Assembly: GCF_009176305.1 (NCBI RefSeq) | Contig: NZ_BLAJ01000002.1 | Location: 806,001-870,000, forward strand | Length of the DNA: 64,000 nucleotides | Direction of reading: 5' to 3' | Origin: Martinezella dioscoreae | GTDB taxonomy: Bacteria; Pseudomonadota; Alphaproteobacteria; Rhizobiales; Rhizobiaceae | Shown: positions 45,937-55,119 of the stretch, piece after piece | How positions within the stretch are numbered: the first letter of the stretch is position 1 | Layout of the letters: every line of letters starts with the position of its first letter | Notes under the pieces: generated by a model | Told to the model about the DNA's origin: nothing | Database searches by the model: none | The model's input: only the letters and a program-made list of their open reading frames with translations | Translations under genes and position numbers: made by a program

Positions 45937-47451
45937 TCAATTCTTGACGGTGTCTTCCAGGAAGAATCGGCCAAGCGGGTTTTGATGGAAATTATCGATA
46001 TTCTTGCGCGCGACGTTGATATACGGGCTGTAATATAGGTCGATCCAGTTGACGTCGTCCTTCGCCATCTTCTGCAGATCAATATACATCTGCTCGCGCT
46101 TCTTCGGATCCAGCTCCAGCCGCGCCTTGGCGACGAGGTCCTTTACCGCATCATTCTTGTAGTTGGTCATATAGTTGTTGTTGGAATCGTGGCCGAGAAC
46201 GAAGGTCGTCTTCTGGTCCGGATCGAGAATATCGTTGGTCCAGTAGTTGACGGAAATGTCGTAGTCGCCAGCGATGGTCATGTCCCATTCCTGGCTGGGG
46301 TCCACCTTTTGCAGGTCGGCAGTAATGCCGGCCTTGGCGAGTTGCTGCTGGACCAGCACGGCCGTCTGTTCATCCACTTCATCGCCGGCGCGAATGAGGT
46401 ATTTTAACGTGAGATTGGAGACGCCGGCCGCCAAAAGCATCTGCTTGGCCTTTTCCGGATCGTAGGGGCGTTGCGGATTATCCGCATAGTAATACAAGGC
46501 GCCCTTGGGAATGTAGGAATTGGCGACGGTGCCCTGATGGAAGGTAACGGCGTCGACGATCGCCTTCTTGTCGATCGCCATGTCGAGAGCCTGGCGGACT
46601 TCCTTCTTGCCGAGATCGCCATGGGCGTGGTTGATCAGCAGGTGATCCTCACGCGTGGAAGGATCGATCAGCACGTTGAGGTTTGGGTCCTTTTTCAGCT
46701 CGTCGACACGCGAGAACGGAACGAAAATGGCGGTATCGAGCTGGCCGGCCTGGACGTTCAGCATGCGGGTGTTGTCGTCCGGTACGGAGATCCATTCGAC
46801 GCCGTCGAGTTTCACGCGGTCGGCTTGCCAGAAATTCGGGTTCTTCTTCAGGATGATGCGATCGCCGCGGCGCCATTCCTCGACGGAGAAGGCGCCGGAG
46901 GCGATTGGCTTTTCCGCATAGGCATCCGGCCCCATCGATTCCATCCCGGCCTTCGAGATGACCGATGCGTTCGGCAACGCCAGCGTTGAAAGGAAAGGCG
47001 CCGATGCATGTTTGAGCTTGATCGTCAGCGTGTGCGGATCAGTCGCGACGGCGGTATCGATCACCTTGTATGAGTCGCTCCAGAGCGATGCCTTGTCGTC
47101 GCGGATGCGCAGCAGGCTGAAGGCTGCATCGTCAGCCGTCAGCGGCGAGCCATCGGAAAACTTCGCATCGCGAATCTTGAAGACATAGGTGAGACCGTCA
47201 TCCGAGGTCGTCCAGCTTTCCGCGAGACCCGGCTCCAGCTTCGTGCCCGTCTTGTCGACGCGCACCAGCACGTCGTAGACGTTGGAGAACACCCAGTTGT
47301 CGATATTCTGCGCTGTTTTGATCGGATCGAACGTCGTCGAATCCTCACGGCGGCCGATGGTCAGCACGCCGGCGGCTTCGGCATAGCTTGCGCTCAGCGT
47401 CAACCCGGCGAGAATGGCGGCAAGCCCGATTGTCTTCCACTTATTGGTCAT
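45937..47451 (-). CDS. Oligopeptide-type ABC substrate-binding protein (family 5)
   Basis: The ATG at 47451 (SD AAGGGA) gives 504 residues with a Sec signal peptide ending SYAEAA (about 26); a longer frame would run into the ATPase gene. Family-5 features are LTIGRREDSTTFDPIKT, FKIRDAKFSDGSPLTADDAAFSL and KPIASGAFSVEEW. It is the last gene of the importer and belongs to the PipR-like locus. A peptide- or amide-type plant compound is the likely ligand (inference). Confidence 0.88.
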   Translation of the reverse strand: MTNKWKTIGLAAILAGLTLSASYAEAAGVLTIGRREDSTTFDPIKTAQNIDNWVFSNVYDVLVRVDKTGTKLEPGLAESWTTSDDGLTYVFKIRDAKFSDGSPLTADDAAFSLLRIRDDKASLWSDSYKVIDTAVATDPHTLTIKLKHASAPFLSTLALPNASVISKAGMESMGPDAYAEKPIASGAFSVEEWRRGDRIILKKNPNFWQADRVKLDGVEWISVPDDNTRMLNVQAGQLDTAIFVPFSRVDELKKDPNLNVLIDPSTREDHLLINHAHGDLGKKEVRQALDMAIDKKAIVDAVTFHQGTVANSYIPKGALYYYADNPQRPYDPEKAKQMLLAAGVSNLTLKYLIRAGDEVDEQTAVLVQQQLAKAGITADLQKVDPSQEWDMTIAGDYDISVNYWTNDILDPDQKTTFVLGHDSNNNYMTNYKNDAVKDLVAKARLELDPKKREQMYIDLQKMAKDDVNWIDLYYSPYINVARKNIDNFHQNPLGRFFLEDTVKN

Positions 47452-47470
47452 GAATTCGTTCCCTTCGTTG

Positions 47471-49174
47471 TTATCGCATGCGTTTGGCTGATTGGGTCTG
47501 CCCGGCGGGTGCCGTATTGCGTTCGCCGTACAAAGGCTTGTCCGGATCGATATCGGGAATCGCTGCGATGAGCGCTGCGGTATAGGCATGTTTCGGGCGA
47601 GAGAAGATCTCCTGCGAGCGGCCTTCCTCGACGATCTCGCCGCGATACATCACGACCGTCCGCTCACAGAGATCGCGCACGATCGCGAGGTCGTGCGCGA
47701 TGAAGATCAAGGTCAGGCTCATCCGGCGCGTCAATTCGCGGAAGAGATCGATGATCTGCGCTTGGATAGTGACATCAAGGGCAGCCACGCATTCGTCGGC
47801 GATGATGAGCTTCGGGTCGACAGCAAGCGCCCTTGCAATGCCGGCGCGCTGGCATTGGCCGCCACTCATGCTGCGCGGCTTGCGATCGGCGAATTCCCGT
47901 TCCAGGCCGACGAGATCGAGCAATTCGCCGATGCGCGCGGGGATGTCGGCCTTTGCGACCTTGCCGTGGACTTTCAGCACTTCGGCAAGCGTCTGGCCGA
48001 TCGTCAGGCGCAGGTTGAGCGCGTTGAACGGGTCCTGGAAGACCATCGCGGTTTCGCGCCGGAGCCTTGCGAGGCCGAGCCTTTTCTGCTGGGTCAGATC
48101 GATGCCGTCGAAAGTGACATGGCCGGAGGAAATCGGGGTGAGGCCGAGAACGGCGCGCGCAAGCGTGCTCTTGCCGCTGCCGGATTCTCCCACAATGCCG
48201 ATGGTTTCGCCCGGCATGATCTGCAGGCTGACGCCGGAAACGGCGCTGACCGTCTTTGCGCCGCTGCCCCTATAGAAGCCGCCGCCGACCCTGAAGTCTA
48301 CACGCAGGTCATCGATTTCAAGCAGCGGCTTGGCTGACGTTTTCGGCCGGGTTGGTTCCGGCTGCGTCATTGCCGCTTCGTCGGGCAGGGAAGGGTGGCT
48401 GTTGATCAGATCGATCGTATAGGGGTTTTCAGGCCGGCTGAGGATCGTCCTTTTGGGACCCTGTTCGAGCAGCCGGCCGTTGCGCATGACGGCGATCCTG
48501 TCGCAGGTCTGGGCGACGATGCCGAGATCATGGGTGATGAGGATGATCGAAAGCCCGCGCTTGTCGCGAATGTCGATCAGAAGCCGCAGGATCTGCGCCT
48601 GAATGGTGACGTCGAGCGCCGTCGTCGGCTCATCGGCAATCAGGATCTTTGGATTGCAGGAGAGTGCGACGCCGATCATGGCGCGCTGCCGCATCCCGCC
48701 GGAAAACTCGTGCGGATAGCTGTCATACTGTCTTTTGGGATCGGGAAAGCCGACCTGCTCAAGGATTTCGGTCGCGGCTGTGCGCGCCTTGCGCGTTGTG
48801 AGCCCTTGATGGTAGCGGATGCCTTCGGCGATCTGGTCGCCGATGCGCATGACGGGATCGAGATGGCTCGTCGGATTTTGGAAGATCATCCCGATCTCGC
48901 CGCCACGCACCTCAAGCATCTCGGCATCGCTGATTTCCGTCAGTTCCCGCCCTTCGAGGCGAATGGAGCCGCTTTCGATTTTCAGAAGCGACGAGGGCAG
49001 CAGACGCACCAGCGAACGGCACAGGAGGCTCTTGCCGGAGCCGCTTTCGCCGACGAGGCCGAGAATCTCGCCCTTGCCGAGATCAAGCGAAATGCCGTCG
49101 ATCAGCGTGCGGGTGCCGCCATCAAGGCTGGCCTTCACCACCAGATCGCGGACGGAGAGGACGGGCGCGCTCAT
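47471..49174 (-). CDS. Oligopeptide-type ABC transporter, double ATPase
   Basis: The 567-residue protein has two complete ABC domains: Walker [13 protein letters not shown] and [12 protein letters not shown], signatures FSGGMRQR and MSGGQCQR, and Walker [13 protein letters not shown] and [12 protein letters not shown]. It overlaps the DppC-type permease gene by four bases and provides both ATPases in one chain. It precedes the binding-protein gene by 19 bases. Confidence 0.92.
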   Translation of the reverse strand: MSAPVLSVRDLVVKASLDGGTRTLIDGISLDLGKGEILGLVGESGSGKSLLCRSLVRLLPSSLLKIESGSIRLEGRELTEISDAEMLEVRGGEIGMIFQNPTSHLDPVMRIGDQIAEGIRYHQGLTTRKARTAATEILEQVGFPDPKRQYDSYPHEFSGGMRQRAMIGVALSCNPKILIADEPTTALDVTIQAQILRLLIDIRDKRGLSIILITHDLGIVAQTCDRIAVMRNGRLLEQGPKRTILSRPENPYTIDLINSHPSLPDEAAMTQPEPTRPKTSAKPLLEIDDLRVDFRVGGGFYRGSGAKTVSAVSGVSLQIMPGETIGIVGESGSGKSTLARAVLGLTPISSGHVTFDGIDLTQQKRLGLARLRRETAMVFQDPFNALNLRLTIGQTLAEVLKVHGKVAKADIPARIGELLDLVGLEREFADRKPRSMSGGQCQRAGIARALAVDPKLIIADECVAALDVTIQAQIIDLFRELTRRMSLTLIFIAHDLAIVRDLCERTVVMYRGEIVEEGRSQEIFSRPKHAYTAALIAAIPDIDPDKPLYGERNTAPAGQTQSAKRMR

Positions 49175-50022
49175 TCATGCACCCCGAGCAGTTCGCCGAG
49201 TGCATCGCCCAGCATGCTGAAGCCGAAGGCGAGGCAGACGATGGAAAGGCCGGGAAACAGCGTGATCCACCAGGCCGTGGTGATGAAGCTCTGGCCTTCC
49301 GCCACCATGACGCCCCATTCGGCAAGCGGTGGCTGAACGCCGAGGCCGAGATAGCTGACGGCCGCGCCGCTCAGGAGCACGAGCACGGCGTCCGACATGG
49401 AAAAGACGATGGAGCCGGCAATGGCGTTCGGCAGCAGATGGCGGAACATGATCCGAGGACGGCTGAAGCCGAGACTGACGGCGGCAACGGCATAGTCGCT
49501 GCTCTTCAGCACCAGCATCTGCGCACGGATGAGGCGAGCATAGGAGACCCAGCCGACAAGGGCCATGGCGATATAGAAGCTGCTCAATCCCGGTCCGAGA
49601 ATGGCGATGATCGACAGCATCAGCACCAGGAAGGGGAAGGCGAGAATGATATCGACGATGCGCATGAAGAGCGCATCGACTATGCCACCGAAGAAGCCGG
49701 CGATGGTGCCGATCGTAGTGCCGATCAGAATGGGGAAGAGTACGCCGATGACGGCGATCTGCAGGTCGATGCGCGTACCCCAGATGACGCGGGAAAGAAT
49801 GTCTCGTCCGAAATTGTCCGTGCCGAACGGATGCAGGAACGACGGCGCTTGCAGGCGCATGTCGGCATTCTGGAAGATCGGATCATAGGGCGCGACGAGT
49901 GGTGCCGAAATCGCCAGAAGAAGGAAAAACAGAAGGATGCCGCCACCGAGCGTCAGCGTCAGGTGCTTCCCCAAAAACCTGTTCCAGCCGAGGGAAGCCG
50001 TTGCTGTTGTGTCGATGCTCAT
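49171..50022 (-). CDS. Oligopeptide-type ABC permease (DppC type)
   Basis: The 283-residue permease has FGTDNFGRDILSRVIWG, about six membrane segments and the EAA coupling loop (LKSSDYAVAAVSLGFSRPRIMFRHLLPN). It overlaps both neighbours by four bases, consistent with one tightly coupled transcript. It pairs with the DppB-type subunit upstream. Confidence 0.9.
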   Translation of the reverse strand: MSIDTTATASLGWNRFLGKHLTLTLGGGILLFFLLLAISAPLVAPYDPIFQNADMRLQAPSFLHPFGTDNFGRDILSRVIWGTRIDLQIAVIGVLFPILIGTTIGTIAGFFGGIVDALFMRIVDIILAFPFLVLMLSIIAILGPGLSSFYIAMALVGWVSYARLIRAQMLVLKSSDYAVAAVSLGFSRPRIMFRHLLPNAIAGSIVFSMSDAVLVLLSGAAVSYLGLGVQPPLAEWGVMVAEGQSFITTAWWITLFPGLSIVCLAFGFSMLGDALGELLGVHE

Positions 50023-50957
50023 AGCTTCACCCGAGGATCGACGGCGACCGTGACGATATCGGCGAGGAAATTGACCAGCACCGTGGCGCAGGCAAACACC
50101 ATCGCAACACCCTGAACGACCATGTAGTCGCGCGAGAAGATGGCGCGCACCAGCAGTTGCCCCATGCCGGGCAGGGCAAAGACGCTTTCGACGACGACCG
50201 TGCCGCCGATCAGCCAGCCGATGTTGACGGCGAGCAGGTTGATAGTCGGCACCAGCGAGTTCGGCACGACATGCCGCCAGAAGACGATGCCCTCCGGCAT
50301 GCCGCGAGCGCGGGCCGCAGTCGCCACATCCGATTTAAGAGATTCGATCATCGCCGCCCGCAAGCTGCGCGTCAGCACGGTCGAAAGCGACAGCGCGACC
50401 GTCAGGGCCGGCAGGATGAGATGGGCGATCTTCTCGCCGATCGTCGAGCCGTAGCCCGAGACCGGCAGCATCCCGAGTTGAACGCTGAACAGGATGATCA
50501 GCATCAGCCCCAGCCAGAAGGGCGGGAAACCGATGCCGAAGGTCGAGACCACGCGCACGATGTGATCCGGTGCGCGCCCGACATTGCGTGCGGCAATCGC
50601 CGACATAGGCACGGCAATCAGGATCGACAGGATGACGCTCGAGACGACCAGCGAGACGGTCGGTTCGATCCGCGTCGAAATCAGCGGCAGCACGTCGATC
50701 TTGTAGAGGATCGATTTGCCCATCTCGCCATTGCCGAGATTTCTGATGAAATAGAAATATTGCAGCCACATCGGCTGATCGAGGCCGTATTGCGCGCGAA
50801 TGCTGGCAAGCGCTGTCGGGGTGGCGCGTGTGCCGAGGATATTGCGCGCGGGATCGCCGGGAATGAGGCGGACCAGAACGAATGTGATGACGCTGATGCC
50901 GAAGAGGACAGGCAGGAACTGCAGCGGTCGCGTCAGTACGAATCTATAGCGATGCAT
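50019..50957 (-). CDS. Oligopeptide-type ABC permease (DppB type)
   Basis: The 312-residue permease has GLDQPMWLQYFYFIRNLGNGEMGKS as the periplasmic loop, six membrane segments and LKSDVATAARARGMPEGIVFWRHVVPN as the coupling segment. Its start is 51 bases after the first iminopeptidase gene, so peptidase and importer are probably cotranscribed from the divergent promoter at 51900-52030. Confidence 0.9.
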   Translation of the reverse strand: MHRYRFVLTRPLQFLPVLFGISVITFVLVRLIPGDPARNILGTRATPTALASIRAQYGLDQPMWLQYFYFIRNLGNGEMGKSILYKIDVLPLISTRIEPTVSLVVSSVILSILIAVPMSAIAARNVGRAPDHIVRVVSTFGIGFPPFWLGLMLIILFSVQLGMLPVSGYGSTIGEKIAHLILPALTVALSLSTVLTRSLRAAMIESLKSDVATAARARGMPEGIVFWRHVVPNSLVPTINLLAVNIGWLIGGTVVVESVFALPGMGQLLVRAIFSRDYMVVQGVAMVFACATVLVNFLADIVTVAVDPRVKL

Positions 50958-51008
50958 GGCGGCGATCGCCCCCTTGTCGTCGGTGGGATTGGATCACCTT
51001 AGCTTGCA

Positions 51009-51899
51009 TCAGCTTGCCCTATGCCGCGACAGGAAGTCGAGGAGCGCCGGATAGTAATCCCACGGGTTCTCATAGAAAGGCATGTGGCTGGCATTGGCGA
51101 AGACCTTGAGTTCGGCATCCTTCAAGGCACGCTTCATCCTGAGCGCACAGGCCGGCGTCAATTCGTCATGTTCGCCCGCCGTGATCAGCACCGGCATGGC
51201 AAGCTGCGGAAGGTCCGGAATGCGGTTCCAGTCCTTGAGATTGCCGATATAGAGAAATTCATTCGGCCCCTGCATCGTCTCGTAGGGACCCATGTTCCAA
51301 TCGTCGAGCGAGCGGCGGACGGGTGCCGGCCATTCCGGCAGACGGCAGACATGGCGATAATTGAGGATGGTGACGGCGGCGAGATATTCGGGGTGATTAT
51401 AGGTGCCCTGCGCCTCGTGCTTCTGCATCATGGCGACCGTTTCCGGACCGAGTGCCGCGCGCAGCCGCTCCAGCTCGGAAATCAGGTGCGGCATATCGGC
51501 GACGGTATCTTCGAGGATCAGCGTCTTGAGGTTCTCGGGATAGGTCAGGGCATAGTCAATCGCCAGCCAGCCGCCCCAGGAGTGACCGAGCATGTGGACC
51601 TTGCCGAGGCCGAGCGCCTTGCGGACGGTTTCAGTCTCCTCGACATAGCGGCCGATGGTCCATAGACCCTTGTCTGTGGGACGGTCGGAGGCGCCGGTGC
51701 CGAGCTGATCGAAAGCGACGACCCTGTACCCCTTGTCGATCAGGCAGGAATGCGCCTCGCGCAGATAGTCGCAGGGCAAGCCTGGGCCGCCATTCAGGCA
51801 GAAGACCGTCTCCGGCCCGCTGCCAAAGCTGTAGGCGACCACCTTGTAGCCATCGACCTCGACGACATGACGCGCCTCCGGCTCAATTTCACGCCACAT
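51009..51899 (-). CDS. Proline iminopeptidase-family alpha/beta hydrolase (first copy)
   Basis: The ATG at 51899 (SD GGAG seven bases before it) gives 296 residues; an in-frame TTG at 51932 lies inside a palindrome and is rejected. It has the NGGPG oxyanion motif (36-40), nucleophile elbow GHSWGG (105-110, Ser107), and Asp and His in GEHDELTP and SHMPFYEN. The family cleaves N-terminal proline or amino acid amides in the cytoplasm. It heads the transcript of the peptide importer and faces the LuxR solo gene, the arrangement known for PipR/XccR-type loci. Confidence 0.87.
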   Translation of the reverse strand: MWREIEPEARHVVEVDGYKVVAYSFGSGPETVFCLNGGPGLPCDYLREAHSCLIDKGYRVVAFDQLGTGASDRPTDKGLWTIGRYVEETETVRKALGLGKVHMLGHSWGGWLAIDYALTYPENLKTLILEDTVADMPHLISELERLRAALGPETVAMMQKHEAQGTYNHPEYLAAVTILNYRHVCRLPEWPAPVRRSLDDWNMGPYETMQGPNEFLYIGNLKDWNRIPDLPQLAMPVLITAGEHDELTPACALRMKRALKDAELKVFANASHMPFYENPWDYYPALLDFLSRHRAS

Positions 51900-51925
51900 T
51901 GATAACTCCGGCGAAAGACTCTGCT

Positions 51926-51942
51926 TGCTCAATATTTGAGCA
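51926..51942. promoter_or_regulatory. Candidate lux-box-like operator
   Basis: TGCTCAA and TTGAGCA are perfect 7-base arms around TAT, a 17-base palindrome. It lies 27 bases upstream of the first iminopeptidase start and 89 bases upstream of the LuxR gene, between them. Its size and symmetry fit a LuxR-family site. Confidence 0.6.
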
Positions 51943-52030
51943 TGGCTAAATTTTTACCTTAAACCGCGCTCGGCACCAGCTATAAGAAGTGATAGGTTGG
52001 GAGGTCGCAGGCTCAGACGGGAACCGCTGC

Positions 52031-52813
52031 ATGTTCGATCAAATCGGAACCATCAGGCGCCAGTTCACGGCGCATCAGACGCTGGACGGGCGTATCGATC
52101 ATATCTTCGAGAGCATGAAGGCGATCGGTTTCGAGGCTTTGATCTACGATTATTCGCCGGTGCCCTACGACCTAGACGGCAAGATCATGATCCCTTCGCT
52201 TCTGAAGCTCAGGAACATCTCCGACGACATGTATGAATATTGGTTCGATCGCGGTTATTTCCGCATCGATCCCGTACAGCAAGTGGCGCTACGGACTTCG
52301 GCGCCGTTCTTCTGGAATTACGATCCCGATGCCGATACGCTGATCAAGCGCTTCATGAGCGAGGACACGGTTCCCGTCGCGCGATACCTGAGCGAGCGCG
52401 ACATGTCGACGGGTGTCACTGTGCCGGTGCACATGCCGCGCGGCGATTATGCGACGGTCACCGGAATTCGATTTGGTGCCAACAAGGAGTTCGAACGCGA
52501 CGCCCTGCGCTATATCGCCGATTTCAACCTGCTTGCGCATGTCTTCCACGAGACGGCCTATTCGCTCTTCGATACCGCAGCGCTGAGTGTCGGCAAAATC
52601 CGGCTGACGGAGCGTGAGAGGGAATGCCTGCGCTATTCCGCCGAGGGCTATTCCGCCAAGGAGATCTCGCGCATCATCGATCGCGCGGTGCCGACCGTCG
52701 TCATGCACTTGAATGCCGCGGCAAAGAAGCTAGGCGCCAAGAACCGCACGCAGGCAGTCGTCCGGGCCACGCATTATCGCCTGCTGGACGCACAGCCATC
52801 CTATAACTTGTGA
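52031..52813 (+). CDS. LuxR-family solo of the plant-responsive (PipR/OryR) type
   Basis: The 260-residue protein has an autoinducer-binding-type domain (about 10-170) and a LuxR helix-turn-helix (about 192-250: LTERERECLRYSAEGYSAKEI...). Aligned on TraR numbering, Asp70, Pro71 and Trp85 are conserved as Asp80, Pro81 and Trp95, but Trp57 is Met67 and Tyr61 is Trp71. These two changes mark LuxR solos of plant-associated bacteria that respond to plant compounds instead of acyl-homoserine lactones. No luxI gene is in the window. The flanking iminopeptidase genes and peptide importer match that class. The ATG at 52031 is preferred over a GTG at 51989. Confidence 0.88.
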   Translation: MFDQIGTIRRQFTAHQTLDGRIDHIFESMKAIGFEALIYDYSPVPYDLDGKIMIPSLLKLRNISDDMYEYWFDRGYFRIDPVQQVALRTSAPFFWNYDPDADTLIKRFMSEDTVPVARYLSERDMSTGVTVPVHMPRGDYATVTGIRFGANKEFERDALRYIADFNLLAHVFHETAYSLFDTAALSVGKIRLTERERECLRYSAEGYSAKEISRIIDRAVPTVVMHLNAAAKKLGAKNRTQAVVRATHYRLLDAQPSYNL

Positions 52814-52867
52814 TAGCTGCCGTACCCGTTTCGGCCGCGTTATGGTCTGGTCCATCGAAGCCTGGAG

Positions 52868-53782
52868 ATGGAGAGATACGTGGCCGCAATCCCGACGCAG
52901 GAAGCCTTTCTGCCCTTCCGTGAATACCGGACATGGTACCGCATCACCGGCTCGCTCGATTCCGGCAGGCTGCCGCTCGTCGTCGCCCATGGCGGGCCGG
53001 GCTGCACTCATGACTACGTCGACAGCTTCAAGGGCATTGCCGAAATCGATGGCCGCGCCGTCATCCACTATGATCAACTCGGCAATGGCAAGTCCACGCG
53101 CCTGCCGGAGAAAGGCCCCGACTTCTGGACGCCGGCGCTTTTCCTCGATGAGCTGGATGCGTTATTAAGGCATCTCGGCATTCAGGAGCGCTACGCCTTT
53201 CTCGGGCAATCCTGGGGCGGCATGCTGGGTGCCGAACATGCGGTGCGTCGACCAAAGGGTCTCAAGGCGCTCGTGATCGCCAATTCGCCGGCCAACATGC
53301 ATACCTGGGTGGCGGAAGCGAACCGCCTTCGCGAGGAGCTGCCGCAGGAGGTGCAGGACACGCTGCTGAAGCACGAACGGGCTGGCACGATCACCGATCC
53401 GGAATATATCGCCGCTTCCCGCGTCTTTTACGATCGCCATGTCTGCCGTGTCGTGCCTTGGCCGGAGGAGGTTGCTCGCACCTTCGCCACCATGGACGAG
53501 GACAATACCGTCTACCGCAATATGAACGGCCCGACCGAGTTTCACGTCATCGGCACCATGAAGGATTGGACGATCGAAGACAGGCTTGCCCTTATCGAAG
53601 CACCGACCTTGCTGATTTCGGGCAAGTATGACGAGGCGACGCCGCTGGTGGTCAAGCCCTATGTCGATGGCGTGAGGGGTTGCGAGTGGGTGCTCTTTGA
53701 AAATTCGAGCCATATGCCGCATGTCGAAGAGAAGGATCTTTGCCTGAAGACGGTTTCAAGTTTCCTGGAGCGGCATGACTGA
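52868..53782 (+). CDS. Proline iminopeptidase-family alpha/beta hydrolase (second copy)
   Basis: The 304-residue hydrolase has HGGPG (41-45), nucleophile elbow GQSWGG (113-118, Ser115), and acid/base residues in GKYDEATP and SHMPHVEE. It is only distantly similar to the copy at 51009-51899, so the two may differ in specificity. It is 54 bases after the LuxR gene and probably cotranscribed with it. A GTG at 52880 with GGAGAG before it may be the real start, shortening the protein by four residues. Confidence 0.87.
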   Translation: MERYVAAIPTQEAFLPFREYRTWYRITGSLDSGRLPLVVAHGGPGCTHDYVDSFKGIAEIDGRAVIHYDQLGNGKSTRLPEKGPDFWTPALFLDELDALLRHLGIQERYAFLGQSWGGMLGAEHAVRRPKGLKALVIANSPANMHTWVAEANRLREELPQEVQDTLLKHERAGTITDPEYIAASRVFYDRHVCRVVPWPEEVARTFATMDEDNTVYRNMNGPTEFHVIGTMKDWTIEDRLALIEAPTLLISGKYDEATPLVVKPYVDGVRGCEWVLFENSSHMPHVEEKDLCLKTVSSFLERHD

Positions 53783-53874
53783 TCGTTGGGCCTTAACAGT
53801 GTAGCTAATCCCGATGCCAGGCTCGCTTCTTCCGCGTGGACCAATCGGATTCCATAGCGGAATAGCGCGCTGTC

Positions 53875-55119
53875 CTAGATCGGTTTGTGGAGCATAGGGC
53901 GGCCGTTGTCGAAGCTCTTGCGCCCCTTTTTCCAGCCGGCAATCACTCGGGCAATCTCGCGCACGGCCGCACCGGGGCCGGCACTGTCGAGGAGCACGAT
54001 CGTCGCTTCGTCGCCGGCCTGCAGACGCGTGCTGCCGTCGCGTTGGCCCGCTGCCATTCCGCTCACCATGTCGAAAGCCAGGCTCATATCTTCGTCACGC
54101 GAAAGCTGGGCGACATTGGCGTAAAGATTGGCCATGCGAATGAGCGAAGCGTCGCCATAGGGCGTGAAGGGATTGAGAATATTGTTGGTCGCGATGGAGG
54201 TGACGACCCCTCTTTTTGCGAGCAGATGGGCCGGCGCTACGCCACGTGGAATCAGCCGGTCTTGACCTCGGCCCATGAGGAACAAATCGGTCGCCGGAAG
54301 CACCGATAAAGCGATCCCTGCTTTTACCAGGTCGTTGGCAATGGCAAGAATCTGCGCCTGTGGCATGGCCGACAGATTGGTGACGTGGCCGATCGATACG
54401 CGGCCCTGCCAGCCATGACGGAGCGTCGCGTCAATCACGTCAGGCAGATCGGTTCGATCCGGATCGAGACTGAAATCGAGATGAAAGTCGACCGCGACAT
54501 TGTGCTTTACGGCAAGGGCAAAAATCATGTCCACGTGCCGGCCGGGGGAGGGATCTGTATAGGGGCAGCCGCCGACCAGATCTGCACCATCGGCAAGTGC
54601 TGCGTCGAGCATATCGTATGTTTGGGGTTCGTTCGTAAGCCCGTCCTGGGCAAAGGCACAGATTTCGATGTCGATCGCGAAGGCATAATCCCGACGGAGA
54701 CGCTTGATCGCTTCAAAGGAGCGGAAGCCCGCGCGCGGATCGATTTCGACGAAGGTGCGCATCCGCGTCGTGCCATGGGATATCGCTTTCTCCACGACGC
54801 GCGCAGCGCGCGAATAAACATCGGCTTCTTCGAAGCCTGCCTTCGCTTTGGCGACTTCCCGCACGGCCTCAGTCAGTGTCCCCTCGCACATTGCGCAACG
54901 ATCGAGAATGCAGGCCTTGTCGAGATGAATGTGGGTATCGACAAATCCGCCAAAGGCGAAGCTTCCCCCGCCGTCTACGTTCGATACTGCGTCACATCGA
55001 ATGCGGGGTTCGATGGCTGCAATCCGGTCATCCCGCACGCCGATGTCGACGAAATCGCCATCTTCTACAACACGGACATTTCGAATGATGAGATCGAACG
55101 GTTGGCCGTTGGCGCTCAC
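53875..55119 (-). CDS. Amidohydrolase, cytosine deaminase/AtzC-like
   Basis: The 414-residue protein starts at a GTG overlapping the gamma-glutamyltransferase stop (GTGA). It has the CodA-type metal motif FVDTHIHLDKA (His63, His65), a second-shell VDFHLDFSLD and GHVTNLS segments. At the place of the CodA metal Asp (HDDVFDPW) the sequence reads TNNILNPF, so this ligand seems replaced by Asn. It may still bind metal through other residues, as other members of this subgroup appear to share the change. The reaction is not known; hydrolysis of a cyclic amide or amine is likely. Confidence 0.75.
   Translation of the reverse strand: MSANGQPFDLIIRNVRVVEDGDFVDIGVRDDRIAAIEPRIRCDAVSNVDGGGSFAFGGFVDTHIHLDKACILDRCAMCEGTLTEAVREVAKAKAGFEEADVYSRAARVVEKAISHGTTRMRTFVEIDPRAGFRSFEAIKRLRRDYAFAIDIEICAFAQDGLTNEPQTYDMLDAALADGADLVGGCPYTDPSPGRHVDMIFALAVKHNVAVDFHLDFSLDPDRTDLPDVIDATLRHGWQGRVSIGHVTNLSAMPQAQILAIANDLVKAGIALSVLPATDLFLMGRGQDRLIPRGVAPAHLLAKRGVVTSIATNNILNPFTPYGDASLIRMANLYANVAQLSRDEDMSLAFDMVSGMAAGQRDGSTRLQAGDEATIVLLDSAGPGAAVREIARVIAGWKKGRKSFDNGRPMLHKPI

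Noticed and set aside
51989..52813. A partner luxI-type synthase for the LuxR protein
   Set aside because: No acyl-homoserine-lactone synthase was found anywhere in the window, so the LuxR gene is treated as a solo.
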